Source: Iris pallida
Taxonomy: Eukaryota > Streptophyta > Magnoliopsida > Asparagales > Iridaceae
NCBI GenBank assembly: GCA_029216955.1
Contig: JANAVB010012195.1
Location: 1,132,757 to 1,196,756, forward strand
Direction of reading: 5' to 3'
DNA: 64,000 nucleotides
Positions 31,787 to 44,200 of this stretch are shown piece after piece. The first letter of the stretch is position 1. Every line of letters starts with the position of its first letter. The position numbers and the translations under genes are program-made. The notes below the pieces were generated by a model. The model saw only the letters and a program-made list of their open reading frames with translations. It had not been told where the DNA came from and ran no database searches.

Positions 31787-32866
31787 TGTAGGAGCGTAAA
31801 AAACTGCTTCATTTAATGAGTCAAGGAGATGGATCATTCCACTCATAATGATCTATTTTTACGCCAAGGAGAGGCTAATCACTTTACGCTCGGGTCTATG
31901 CCAATGATTTTACGCCTAAGACAGGCTAACTACTTTTACGCTGGACAAAGCTGTCAAGTCTTGCATTTAATGCAAACTCAGACATGAAGATATTAATGAT
32001 GGCATATATTACAGAATTCGAAGGGATTTGTTTTATACAGAGACCAATGTTGTCGTTTAGTATGTGGACTGAGCTACTTTACGCTCATAGTGTGACTTCT
32101 TTTACGTATGGAGACTATATGAGTTTTTACAATCAAAGTTGACGTGTGCGTAAAGTCTATTTGAGCTACTTTTACGCTCAAGGTTATTTAACAACCACTT
32201 TACGTGGGAAGTCTATGTCAGGGCTATTTTACGCTTAGTCTACTGCTTTACGCTCAGAGTACATTGGGGATGTTTTTACGCCCTATTCATCTGACCAGTT
32301 TGGAACGTGGTTTGCCTACATGGATTTCATGCCACACATCTCGAAGAACGTGTGTACATGCATCCTATTCTTACTGAAATGATGGGACACGTGTCAATGT
32401 ATGCAGAGGATGACTTTGGTCATGGGTGGCAGTTGTTAGCGTAAAGACGAAACTTTTGCTGAGTTTTTACGCACGGGAGCCCAAGTCTATAAATAGACTT
32501 ATTTTTCTCACACACAGGGAGAGACATGAGAAAAGAGAACAGAGAGGCTAGAACTCAGAGATTTTGATTCTCCAGAGCATTCTACTTCAACCTTTCTTTC
32601 AGAACAGAGTGAAGCAAAGCAGGAAAGCATTCGGCCTCGCCATCAGTGCCCAAGTGCGTCGATACCTTTCTGGTGACTTAGTTCTTCCAATTGTTCAACT
32701 TCAAGCAGCGATCTTCATCATCATCGTATGGTCCAAGGAACAAAGTGATCATTTACAGATCAGACTTCCATAGCAATACTTTCCCAGAATCAAATTTGTA
32801 CTTCTTGTACTTTTTCTCGTTTTATTTTCAAAAGCCAATTTTTCTGGCATTTTGTTAAGTGAAACA
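31787..32866 (+). repeat. Element B 3' LTR
   Basis: 1080 bp, a close match to 8697-9774 with small indels, same TTTTACGC-type motif array, same CTATAAATAG at 32487-32496. Ends GTGAAACA at 32866, followed by ATAGT. Confidence 0.95.
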
Positions 32867-32871
32867 ATAGT

Positions 32872-33640
32872 CCCTGCAGCCATTCGACTGGCGAGGCAGA
32901 AACTATGTAGCCGTAGATAAAGTTGACTGTCCTCCGACCCTCATCCCTCGGCAATGATGATATGACAACCTATCACTATATCTTATATAGTAGTAGATGA
33001 TGTCTTAGTATTACATTATGTGAGTTCATCTTGATTCTGTTACATTCTTCAGATACTAGATACGTTAAGAACATATACTACACCATATGTACAGAACATA
33101 ATGATCCACACTAATTTATGCTAGAATAAATTTTGGGTTGTGTTCTGAGCCATCCGTTCTTACACTTAAATAGATATGAATTAGTATTGTGAGAGCGCCG
33201 GAGGGGGGGAGAAGAGAGAGTGAGAGAGTAAAATAGGGAAAAATGAATTGGTGGGGGAATATAATTAGAATTTAGCGACGTTCATACTAACATCGCTAAA
33301 TTAGTCGCTATTAGTGACGTCATCACGACGTTTTGCGACGACTAGCTCATGTAACTATGTAGCCGTAGATGAAGTTGACTGTCCTCCGACCCTCATCCCT
33401 CGGCAATGATGATACGACAACCTATCACTATATCTTATATAGTAGTAGATGATATTTTAGTATTACATTATGTGAGTTCATCTTGATTCTGTTACATTCT
33501 TCAGATACTAGATACTAGATTCGATAAGAAAGTATACTACACCATATGTACAGAACATAGATGATTCACACTAATATATGCTAGAATAAATTTTGGGTTG
33601 TGTTCTGAGCCATCCGTTCTCACACTTAAAACACATATGA
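32872..33640 (+). repeat. CACTA-internal ~330-bp repeats, copies 6 (rest) and 7
   Basis: Copy 6 resumes at CCCTGCAGCCATTCG and runs to about 33170. Copy 7 is headless, 33351-33640. Between them (33188-33352) is another inverted copy of the subterminal region like that at 6058-6222, so the whole repeat-plus-subterminal module is duplicated. Confidence 0.85.
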
Positions 33641-33989
33641 ATTAGTACTGTGTGCTAATCTTTGTTTTTGTATTTTCGGCGAACCCAGGGATTGGATTCT
33701 GTATTTTGTATTTTGACTTTGTACGTATTTGGGGATATTCAGTTTTTTTCGTTGAGGATACTGAGTTTGTACGTATTTGCGGATATTGATTTGGTTTGTT
33801 GAGGATATTATATATTGACATTGTTCGTTGCGGATAGTATTGTTTTTATATTTTTGTATATTCTGGAATGTATTGTGCGTGCCGGTGTTGAGTGTTCCAC
33901 TGAGGGGGTCGGCGAACCCAGGGATTGGATTCTATATTTTGTATTTTGTGTTCTGTATTTTGGCTCAGGCTCCAGCTCCATTTGCATTC

Positions 33990-34441
33990 TGGAACCTTTT
34001 TTTTAATTTTTTTAACTTAGCGACGTTTTTAGCGACGTTATAATTTGTCGCTAAACAGTAGCGACGTTAATAAATGTCGCTAAAAGCGTCGCTAGATGCT
34101 GACGTGGCTACACGTGGCACCAAATCTTATGTCAGCACGTCGTCGCCAAAACATCGCAATAGTGTCGCTAAACGGCGACCACACGGTAACGTCGCCTTTT
34201 ACGTCGCTAATTAGCGTCAACGTTATAACGTCGCAAATAACGTCGCTAATTAGCGACGTTAATAACTTTGCCAAATAACGTCGCCCTAGCGACGTTTTGC
34301 GACGTTTTCCTCGTTTAGCGAAACATTTTTTTCCGTCGTTTCCAAAACGTCGCCCAAAACGTCGCTAAATTCATTTAGCGACGTTTTCACCGAGGTTAGC
34401 GACGTTTTGGAACGTCGCTAATATGACAAATTTTTGTAGTG
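33990..34441. repeat. CACTA right subterminal and terminal repeats
   Basis: About 430 bp packed with TTAGCGACGTT/AACGTCGCTAA in both orientations, some facing pairs forming perfect palindromes, ending in CAAATTTTTGTAGTG. It is followed by GTT, the 3-bp target duplication. Confidence 0.88.
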
Positions 34442-36030
34442 GTTGTACAATAGTATCCTCGCGATACGATACGGCTTATCCCCGTGTGTAAGAGGGGTAA
34501 GCTCGCACAATTATGCAATATGAAGGTATTGGTCATAAAACACTACACTACTCCCCCAATATCCCATAATCAATAATAATCAATACTCTAGAAAAGAGTT
34601 CCTTGTAGCAATGCGGTTTAAGTATGCAAATTAATAATTACTAATTAAATTGCCAAATAAACATAACCGTACTTGCCTTGGTTTATGACTGGATTGGAAG
34701 TCGGTACCGGGGAAATCAAACTCGTCCTCGAAATCCTACAGTTAAGAATCCCGTCTTAGAATCATAATTGAACCATATCTAGGTGTGCTAGTTACAATCT
34801 CTAAAAGAAGATCCTAATCAAGTTTTAAGTTTGTTAAAATTGTTCTATCGGAACACGTTTATCGTTGCGATCTACTATTAATTTACGAAGTAAAAATCAA
34901 TTTAATATTTTATTGGAAAAAAATGGTAGTTATAGGTTATTTGGCAAAACTTGGTATTTTCATAATATATATAAAACTAGTCTTTCTTTTTAATGAGAAA
35001 TCATAAATTTGTTAAATTACAAACTTGTAATTTTACTATCTATTTAATGTGAGAAAATCTTATAAATTTTCTATATCAAAATAATATTCATTTAATATTT
35101 TACGCGTCTACGACAAAACCAACAAAACCAGAAAAGAAAGTTAAAAAAGCTACGCTACACAAATACAAGGCCACATAAATAAAGATAAAAACTGGGCTTA
35201 TGCCCTTACAAATTATTACATAAATTAATTAAATAAAATGTTGGTGAACTCTGAATGCCGGGAAGTAGTCCATTCAGCAGGCCGAGGCCCTGCACCAAAA
35301 TACTTTTGGCCAGTAACAAGCTCTAAATAATAATTTATAAAAATAGGCGTCTCAGACTTGGTCATAAAACATCATGTTGTATTTTAGCTTATGCCTCAAC
35401 GTCCGAAAATATCGGTTTCATTTGCATTTTGCTAGGGCCCATAGACCGATACGGTCGTCGCCCGAAGGTGATACATAATCCACCAAAACCAACAAATTCC
35501 AATTGTTTTGCAAAGACCGAAGTTTGTGAAAAATAGATTTATTCGAACTTTATAGAAATCCTTTTTAAAATATTTTCTGAAAATTTGGACAGCACCTCCT
35601 CTGTAATTGGGATAACCCAATCATGGGATGATACTAACCAACACCAAAATAACTATCCCAACCCAAGGAACACAAATCTCCAACCAAAATATCCAATACA
35701 AATATGGATATTTATTCCAAAACCAAAATTGATAATCACATCACAAATATATAACCAATAGCACAGAACCCTTCCGAAATAAAATTCGGAAAAACCGAAT
35801 AACACAGAACCATTCTAAGAAGAATGGTCACAGAACTAAAACGAGATAGTTTCGGAAAAATCCGAACTTTAACTCGAATATTCCGAAAACCCACAGAAAC
35901 CAAGAACAAACCCACCAAAGACTTTTTCGAAATGAATTTCAGAAAGTTTGAAATCACCAACGCAATAATTCAAAAATCGAATCCCATAGCGGGATCGGAA
36001 CCGCATCATCATCGACACTATGGGAGGGAC

Positions 36031-37116
36031 TGTAGGAGAGTAAAAAGTGCTTCATAGAATGAGTCAAGGAGATGGAGCATTTCACTCAAAATGATCTATT
36101 TTACGCCTAAGACAGGCTAATCACTTTACGCCAGGGTCAAGCCAATGGTTTTACGCCAGAGATAAGATAACCACTTTACGCTGGACAAAGCTGTCGAGTC
36201 TTGCATTTAATGCAAAGTCTGACATGAAGATTTACTGACGGCGTATATCACAGAATTCGAAAGGATTTGTTTTACACAGAGACCAATGTTGTCGTTTAGT
36301 ATGTGGACTGAGCTATTTTACGCTCACAATATGGCTTCTTTTACGCATGGAGACTATATGAGTTTTTACGCTCAAAAGTTGACGTGTGCATAAAGTTTAT
36401 TTGGGCTACTTTTACGCTCAAGGTTGTTTAACAACCACTTTACGCGGAAAGTCCATGTCAGGGCTATTTTACGCCTAGTCTACTACTTTACGCTCAGAGT
36501 ATGTTTGGGTTGTTTTTATGCCCTATTCTTCTTCACCAATTTGGAACGTGGTTTGCCTACATGGCTTTCATGCCACACATCTCGAAGAACGTGTGTACGT
36601 ACATCCTATTCTTATTGAAATGATGGGACACGTGTCAATGTATGCAGAGGATGACTTCGGTCATGGGTGGCAGTTATTAGCGTAAAGACGGAACTTTTGC
36701 TGAGTTTTTACGCACAAGAAGCCAAGTCTATAAATAGACTTATTTTTCTCATATAAAAAAGAAGGGAACAACAGAGAGACATGAGAGAATATATAGAGAT
36801 CAGAACCCAGAGATTTTGATTCTCCAGAGCATACTTCTTCAACCTTTCTTCTAGAACAGAGTGAAGCAAAGCAGGAAAGCATTCGGCCTCGCCATCAGTG
36901 CCCAAGTGCGTCGATACCATTCTGGTGACTTAGTTCTTCCGGTTGTTCATCTTCTAGCAGTGATCTTCATCATCATCGTATGGTCCAAGGAACAAAGTGA
37001 TCGACTTCAGATCAGACTTCCATAGCAATACTTCCCAGAATAATTTGTACTTCTTGTACTCTTTCTCGTTTTATTTTCAAAAGCCGATTTTAAAGGCATT
37101 TTTGTTAAGTGAAACA
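36031..37116 (+). repeat. Element C 5' LTR
   Basis: 1086 bp from TGTAGGAGAGTAAAA to GTGAAACA. About 12 exact TTTACGC/GCGTAAA motifs plus variants; TATA box CTATAAATAG at 36728-36737. Differs from the B LTRs by many substitutions and small indels. Confidence 0.93.
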
Positions 37117-37118
37117 AA

Positions 37119-38798
37119 ATGGCGACTTTGCTGGGGACGACCTTCTCCTCTGACGAGGAGGCAATTGCTCAATACGATGATGTGTCAATCGGATCAACAA
37201 AGAAGACTCTGGTTGTACACTTCGACCAGACTGCTTATAAAGAGATGCTCCGAACTGGGGGTGGTTCTCGCCGCTCCAATGTTCAAAAATCTCGCAAAGC
37301 ACGAAAAGTTTGGATTCCTAAATCCAAAGTAGCTTCTGATCTCTCTGTTGCTTCTGATAGCAAGGGAATTCTTCCCACTCCTGTCGTAGGGGCTCTCGTT
37401 CGTAACGAGGCAGTCCTTACTTCAGCGTCGCACTCTAAGTGTGGTAATTCATCTTCCGTCTGTGATGGTGAAGATAATCAGGTTTCACGTCCACTACGTA
37501 AGAACCAAGTTTTACGCCCGGTGCATAAAAATGATATTTTACGCCCAGTGGGTAAAAACCAAATTTTACGCTCAATACATAAGAACGAGTCTTCCATTTG
37601 TAATGAGGCAGACTCTAATGCTTGTGCTTCTGAGTGTAAGAATAAGTCTCCCGTCTGTGACGTGGTAGACACACATAAATTACGCTCTTCGCGTAAAAGA
37701 AAATCTCTCGTCTGTGACGTGGCAGATACTCATGTTTTGCGCTCTATGCGTAAAGGTAAATCTCCTGTCTGTGACAGTGTAGATAAAATTCACAAAGATG
37801 CTTCTGTATCTAAAGTGAATGTACCTGCACGTATGAAGTATAAAAACATAGTTGGTAAAACTTCTGTTTTCAACCAACAACCTTCTTATACTGCTGTACG
37901 CAAGGTACCAAACTTACAAATTACACGCAATGAAAATGGAGTCCTTCGTGCTCAAAAATCTCAGGATTTACGTACACAACTCCAAGCACGCAAAAATGTA
38001 CAGTTTGGTTCTGCGAATGCAGCTAGTAATCTTCTTTATACACAAGGGATTAAACGTTTTGCTACCCCAAATGTAATAAAGAAGACTACTCCTTCTATTC
38101 CTTCTAATTTACATGAATTGCTAATACAAAAGCGTAAAAATAGACAATCTCTCGTGACACTCTCCCAAGAAAATCACCATTGTGAGTGTCACCAGATTGT
38201 AATTAAATGTTGTTGTTCGGCTTCCAAATGGTCAGTTTTTGATCGGTTAAGTTTTAATGCGCCCCAACAACAAGCTGATGACCAAGAACATGAGTTGTCA
38301 TATGCATCAGTCAACATGGCATCTCATACCAATAGAGGATGACATCCTAGACGGAACACGTCCCAAACTCCAGGTCAACAATAATTCAACAGACTTCTTG
38401 ATTCCTTTGAAGGAGTATATCAGAATACTCGATCAAAAAGACAAAGACAGTTGCAGACTTCTGATTCAAAAGCTGGGGGTACTCAGTCTTTTGAGTCTGA
38501 AACTGATAGTGTTGATTCATACTTCTATACTAATCCCTCTATATCTTCAAGAGAGGTTGAATCCTACGCTATTTTAGATGAACCAGAGACGTCATCTGCT
38601 AATACAGAACAACGTCTCACTGCCGTTGAGCAATCACTGAAAGACATGCTTAACATGGTGCAAAGCATGCACCAGATAATAACGGCTCAGCAAACTGCTC
38701 AACCGACAATAGTAACACCGGTACCAGTAGCAGCACAAACTCAAGATAGTCAAGGGGTTGATATACCTTTGAATATTCAAGAGCCTACTGTTAACTAA
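37119..38798 (+). pseudogene. Element C leader (pre-gag) coding region
   Basis: Open for 407 residues from an ATG that overlaps the PBS, then TGA at 38340 (CGA in B), TAA at 38382 (CAG in B) and TAA at 38796 (CAA in B), all in one frame with gag. Residues about 120-155 are four 9-residue units (VSRPLRKNQ, VLRPVHKND, ILRPVGKNQ, ILRSIHKNE). They are followed by three units like KSPVCDVVDTHKLRSSRKRK, basic and Cys-bearing, nuclear-signal-like. No known family. In-frame fusion to gag suggests an N-terminal extension of gag or a separately processed regulatory protein. Confidence 0.7.
37120..37137 (+). other. Primer binding site, tRNA-Arg type (element C)
   Basis: TGGCGACTTTGCTGGGGA at three bases from the LTR; complementary to tRNA-Arg(ACG) apart from two C-to-T-like positions. 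Confidence 0.75.
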
Positions 38799-38846
38799 AA
38801 TTCTGCATCTCCAGATCCCATCATTCCAGAAGATGTACCATCTCCG

Positions 38847-39863
38847 GTGGGGGTTACGGTACATCCAACAACTATTCAATCAAATATGCTTCCGCAAACC
38901 AGTGAAGCCATTCAAGCAGTGCGTGAGCTCAAAGCACAGTTTGAAGTTTTGAAGCAAAAGGATCAACTCCAGAGGTTAGAGATTAAGCAACCTTATCCTC
39001 CTCATTGGAATGATGTACCCTTTCCACCGAAATTCAAGCCACAATCAATGGTATTGTTTGATGGAAAAGCTTCTCCTAGTCAGTATATCAATTATTTTGA
39101 TATTATGACTGTATATCTGCAGAAAAATGATGCTCTTCTCACTCGAGTGTTCATTGGATGCTTGATGGGTTCAGCTTACGACTGGTATCGTAGTTTACCC
39201 GACAATTGCATTTCGTCTTTTGACGAATTTAAGGCAATGTTTCTCTCCCGCTTCTATGAAAGAGGTATGGACATGAACATGTCCTCCTTAATAGAAATCA
39301 AACAAAAGGAGAAAGAAGATACTCGGACGTTCATCGAACGTTTCCGACAGGCTACTCTAAAGATGACTCCTGGTATGCCAGATTCAGCGTTAATTGATAC
39401 ATGCAAGATGAATCTGCGACCATTCATTGCTGTCTTCACGGGTTCCCAATTCACAGATTGGGCTTCATTTATTATAGCAGCAGTTTCTGCTGAGACCAAT
39501 GGTAGGTTGGCTCATAAACATGGGATGATTTTTGCCTCAGAGGATAAAGGAAAGAAAGGAAATCCTGGTAATAATTCTGGCAATCGTAATATAAAAGGAA
39601 AGGATACTCTTATGGTTAATCTTTCCAAAAGCAAAACGACGCCAAATAATCAGGAGTCTTCTAAGCCAAAAGAAGAATATTCTTTTGACGAGAGTCATAT
39701 CCCAGGGATATTTCAATGTCTGGTGAAGAGTGGCAAACTCCAGATCCCGGAGCCAAAGAGGCCTAATGAGGTGAATCTGACTGACAATCCCAAATATTTT
39801 ATCTATCACAGATACATTAATCATCCCACCAGGGCTTGTTATATCCTAAAGAAGAAAATCTAA
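38847..39863 (+). pseudogene. Element C gag
   Basis: 338-residue open segment in the same frame as the leader, with the capsid core (FDGKASPSQYINYFDIM, AYDWYRSLPDN, FKAMFLSRFYERG, FIERFRQATLKM). Zinc-knuckle region reads YFIYHRYINHPTRACY, so the first Cys seen in B is Phe here. Stops at TAA 39861-39863 where B has CAA. It is otherwise intact across the capsid core and carries none of B's indels. Confidence 0.85.
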
Positions 39864-40897
39864 GAGCTAATTAACGCCAATGCCATCTCTTTAACTAATA
39901 ATAAGCATACGGTTACAACTAATATGGTTTCTCTTCAATTCGGAGATTTTTCTTCTCAACAAGTACCAGATAGAATTATCCCAATTCCGAAGGCGATGAT
40001 GAAGATTATGAATATCCCGCCTGCCAGGGAGGAAAATGAAGGATTGTTGCCTTTCACATTAAAGAATGGTGAAATTATATGGGTGCATCCTGACTTAGTA
40101 CCTGAAATGGAAGATGAAGGTAAAACTTCAAAATCCAAGAAAGGTAAGAAAGTCAAAACCTGCAACATGATTTCTCATGTTATTCTAGATCCTGATGATT
40201 TGGATCATCTATGGGACGGCATTCCGTTGGAAGATAGACTGAGAGGATTGAACATATGTCCTCCAAGTCTGGCTCCTCCTACCAAGCTCAAGCTTATTCA
40301 TCAGCAGTGGCTAGCTATGAATAGTGTTCCCCTATATAGGGTACAAAAAGTCTTCGCTGCTTATGAAAAAGTTCCTATAGGGATTTTTCCTCATATCCCG
40401 AATCCTTCTCCTCCCGTAGCTACAGAGAATTCTATTCCTCATTCTCCTGTAATTACAGAGATCTCTTCTTCTTCTTCTGTTGAACCACCTGTTAAAAGTC
40501 CGCTGCCTACTCATTTGTATAGTCAGCAATCTGTCCTTCTCATGAAGAAGATGGGTTATGACTTCCAAAAGGCAGAAGGTTTGAATTATGATAAAGTAAT
40601 ACGACTTCCTTTACAAATCCAAAGTCAAAAATCTACTGTTGGATTGGGTTCTGAGATTCCTCATAACAGTCCTCGTAAGAAAAAGGCTAAGGGAGGGAAG
40701 ACTAAATCCTGCAATATGGTACTTCCTTATTCTGAGTCTGAAGAAGAAACTTTTGCTGGTACAAGATCTGGAAAAGAGTACCACAAAGATTATAAAGGAT
40801 CCTCCAAAGAAGCAGAGAATGATGAAATACCACCAATTCAACCGTCTCCTGTTCCTGCTAAAATATCTGTGGTTGAAAAGGGGAAACAGAAAGCAGT
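39864..40897 (+). pseudogene. Element C gag C-terminal region with G-patch-like motif, cut by element D
   Basis: Same frame continues: a Pro/Ser-rich region, LLMKKMGYDFQKAEGL (G-patch-like) near 40540-40590 and a basic RKKKAKGGKTK stretch, up to EKGKQKAV where D is inserted. The frame resumes at 55999 with RFDVPLKS in the correct phase. Confidence 0.75.
40893..40897. repeat. Target site duplication (GCAGT) of element D, left
   Basis: GCAGT at 40893-40897 and 55994-55998. Removing D plus one copy restores the sequence seen uninterrupted in element B near 13494. Confidence 0.95.
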
Positions 40898-41146
40898 TGT
40901 AAAACCCCTCGAAATATTTTTTTTTATTTATTATTTATTTGTTACTGAATTTTGTTATTTGTTAAATAAATGTTATTACACTAATTATTAATTATTTATA
41001 AAGTTTGGATATATATGTATATATATATATATATGAAAATGTTTGTGTGTGCATTGTATTAGGAACTCTAATTCATTTAGTTTATTTATTAGAATATATA
41101 TATACTTATATATATATATATAGTGTTACTATTTATTTAGTTTTAT

Positions 41147-41244
<98 letters not shown>

Positions 41245-44200
41245 TTATATAGATATGGTGTTTCAATTCAGAGCAAACCCAAACCCATTTCATGTATCCC
41301 AACCCTAACCTTAGCTCAACCCATGGGCCATCTACCCTCACCCTAACTTAGGTCCAAACCCATTAGGGTTTCCTAACTTGTGGATCTAATATATATATGT
41401 ATCATCCACTACTCTCAACCCTAACCCTAACTTCACACAACTCCATCTCTTTTCATCCTCACCGCCACCCCTAGCCGATCCCGGTGACCCTTCCTTCTGT
41501 CTCCTCCCCCTCAACCGAGGCCTCGCCATCAGACGACGAGGAGCGCGACGTTCCCCGCACGCCCGCGCGCTGCAGCCGGCCCGCGCCCGTGCGCTGCACC
41601 GGTCGCCCGCTGATCCCGGCGACCCTCCTCGACGGCGCGACCCCCTCGTCGACGAGCCACCCCCCTGCGGCGTGGCCAGGTAGCCCCCGACCCACCACGT
41701 GGCGCTGTCACGTGGGAAACCCCCCCCCCCCATGCATGCTTTAAATCTAGTTTTAGGGATTAAAATCTGATTATTCAGTTTATTATAATGATTGTATTTG
41801 TGTATAAATTGATGATTAATTCGATCTAATCATAGGAAATCATTGGTAATTAAGTAGAGGTTGTGCCCTAATTTTTGTGAGAATTAATATTAATTATTGG
41901 CATTTATTTTTAATTAATTATGAGTTCTCGATGCTAGTAATTATATAATTGTGTTTACTGTTTTAATCTTTAAGTGATACTTTTATTACGATTTAAATAA
42001 AACTTTGTACATGAAAAAGTTTGTAAAATTAATATAGTATTTTAAAATAATTTTTCCAGAATTTATAGAATTTAATTTATAATTATTTTATGTGAAAAAC
42101 AGTGAATATAAATTGTTTAATTAGTTCTATTTGATTCATATTATTTAATTAGTAAATAATTAAATAATATAATTTATATGGAAAATATAGATTTAAATAT
42201 AAGGTATATTATGGAAATTTCTCCAATATTTTATTGGTTTTTAAAATATTTTATTTAAATTTATCTTGTGAGTTTTGTATTAATCAAATCAATTATTAAA
42301 TACTGTTTTCAATTTATATTATTTATTTGGTTAGAAATTAAATAATATTTATTGAATAGAAAATGTTTGTAAAAATATACTCTTCTGTATAAAAAATTAT
42401 TCCAATATTTAATTATAGTTATTTATAATTATTTAGATTTAGTTGGGTAATTTCTAGATTTATTAAATAAGTTATATATATTATATAATTAATTGTTATT
42501 AATTATATAAATATTGTAATTTTGTGAAGTGATAAGATTCTGTTAGAAATGTGTAAATATGATATTTAGGAATTTATTTTATGTATTTTATATATATTTA
42601 CAAAAATTTTAAGATTTAAAAGTAATTTTGAGAATCATGTTTAGGATTATGTATTAAATTGTGTAATAGTTATTTATTAATTTAAATAATTATTAATTAT
42701 GTGTTACTATTGTGAATTTAGCTTTAATGATCAAATTTAAGGTTTGTGGTGATTTTTAGGATTTATTTAGAATTATTAAGTACTTATTGTTATTAACTAT
42801 TCATTTAAATAAATAGATTTAATGGTAATAATTTATTTCTGTAAAAATATATATATAATATATATTTATTATTCTGGTATTATTTAGTTTATTATTAAAA
42901 TATACTAAAAATGATTTTTAAGGATTTTTACTATTTTTGCTAGTATTATTAGAAATTGTGTGTACATATGTGTATTAAATTGGTTGGTTAATTAATTATA
43001 ACTAATTAATCAATTAATTATTAAATATTTGGTTATATATAAATTTTAGAATATAAATTGTATGATAATAAGTATATTTTACATACTTATTATTGTTCAT
43101 AATTATTGATACTAGTTAGCTAGTAGTAATAGATTAATTTAAATTAAAGATTACTTAGCAATTAAATGAATTGTTTAATTTGTTTAATTAGTAATTAATT
43201 AGAGATAAATCTTGTTTAGGATTATTTGCTTCTCGGGACTCGGACTCTACTTTGGACCCGGATACTCAGTTGCTGGACACAGGCAAGTACACCTTGCTTG
43301 ACATTACTATGCAGTAGTTTCAAATTCCCAGTTTATTGCTATTTGTGTGCACTCGTCTCCATTGATGACTACCCGGTATAGTGTTAGTATAACTTGACAC
43401 CGTCTCAGACACGTATCACATATGAGTGAGATGAGTACAGAGGTTATGTGTTGACTGGCCCTTAACACATGATCTTGAGTCTGTTAGCAGTTTGGTTTAG
43501 TTGTACTATATTTACTATGACGTCTTGCATATTGTTTGTACCGCATATACGGTATGAGTACATTGGGTGGGGAGAGTCTACTAGTGGTGTATGAGAATTT
43601 CTGTTTCCAATGTACGCTGGATGCTCGTAGCCCCTCGTTTCTCAAACCGTAGAACGCTTGGTGGCAGTTTCTTCTTCTTCTCCCCCTCTCATGTGCCACT
43701 AGAGATGTCTCGAGTGCATTTACACATAGATGGTTAGAACACCTTATTGCTCCCTTGTATTTCCTGTCATTGTTTGGTTAGGGAAATACTGGGTGGCATT
43801 CCTATTCGTTACTTTTACATTACTGCTCAGTATATTCATGCATGTCATTTTCCTGTGTATTTGTTATGTCCCTCTGAGGACCTGGTATCTTTTCCAGAGC
43901 TTGACGAGCACTTATTCCCGGCTGATTACGGAGTAGAGGGACTTGTTGACGACAACTTTGAGGTGGAGTCGTAGCCTTGATCCTCTGGAGGCTAGCTACA
44001 TCTTCAGACGTGGGTTTCATTTCCAGTATTCCGTTTATTTCTATTTACTACTTTATTTCATTCCAGTTGTACTCATTTACTTATTTAGTGGATTGTTCTC
44101 CACTAGTCATAGTTGACATTTGGACTCTGTGGCACTGATGAATTTCTATTCAGTTATCTCTTACTTTATTTCATGGATGAGACTAGTTTACCTGCCTGTG

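Larger units (their letters stand above)
8697..32866 (+). mobile_element. Element B: Tat-lineage (Ogre/Retand-like) Ty3-gypsy retrotransposon, degenerate
   Basis: Complete by structure: LTRs 8697-9774 and 31787-32866 (TG...CA), PBS matching tRNA-Arg, PPT, and a 5-bp duplication. Without nested element A it is about 14 kb. Tat-lineage markers are the tRNA-Arg PBS, a long leader fused to gag, a second (archaeal-type) RNase H after the normal one, G-patch-like motifs near the protease, and antisense genes between integrase and the 3' LTR. The coding regions hold many stops and frameshifts, so it cannot move unaided. The LTRs differ by only a few percent, so insertion was not very ancient. Confidence 0.92.
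3201..34441 (+). mobile_element. CACTA (En/Spm) DNA transposon, non-autonomous, interrupted by element B
   Basis: The element starts CACTACTAAAATCTG and ends with the reverse complement of CACTACAAAAATTTG, flanked by GTT duplications. Both ends carry dense subterminal copies of TTAGCGACGTT and its complement, the usual transposase-binding architecture of this superfamily. Removing element B and its duplicated target leaves about 7.1 kb. I see no transposase; the cargo is a purine/pyrimidine-rich block, seven copies of a ~330-bp repeat, a small unknown ORF and a large inverted repeat of a B3-domain gene fragment. It would depend on an autonomous CACTA for movement. Confidence 0.88.
2635..36030 (-). 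mobile_element. Element G: Tekay/Del-like LTR, minus strand, interrupted
   Basis: Only two pieces belong to this element: 2635-3200 and 34442-36030. The left edge begins TGTCACGACCCG, which is the reverse complement of the GGGTCGTGACA-type LTR end of elements A and E. The interior matches the order of landmarks in element E's LTR: a CCAGTCAG then GGAGCAAAG segment, a GTGACCGGCTTGGG-type segment, a TACGGCTTA segment and a GTACTTGCC segment. The CACTA element interrupts it after GGCTTGGGTT, and element C interrupts it at 36030. No coding sequence is visible in either piece, so only part of one LTR may be here; the far end is outside the window. Confidence 0.6.

Noticed and set aside
43484..44020. 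Small frames repeated at 55144-55680
   Set aside because: They recur only because both lie in element D's LTR pair; no domain.
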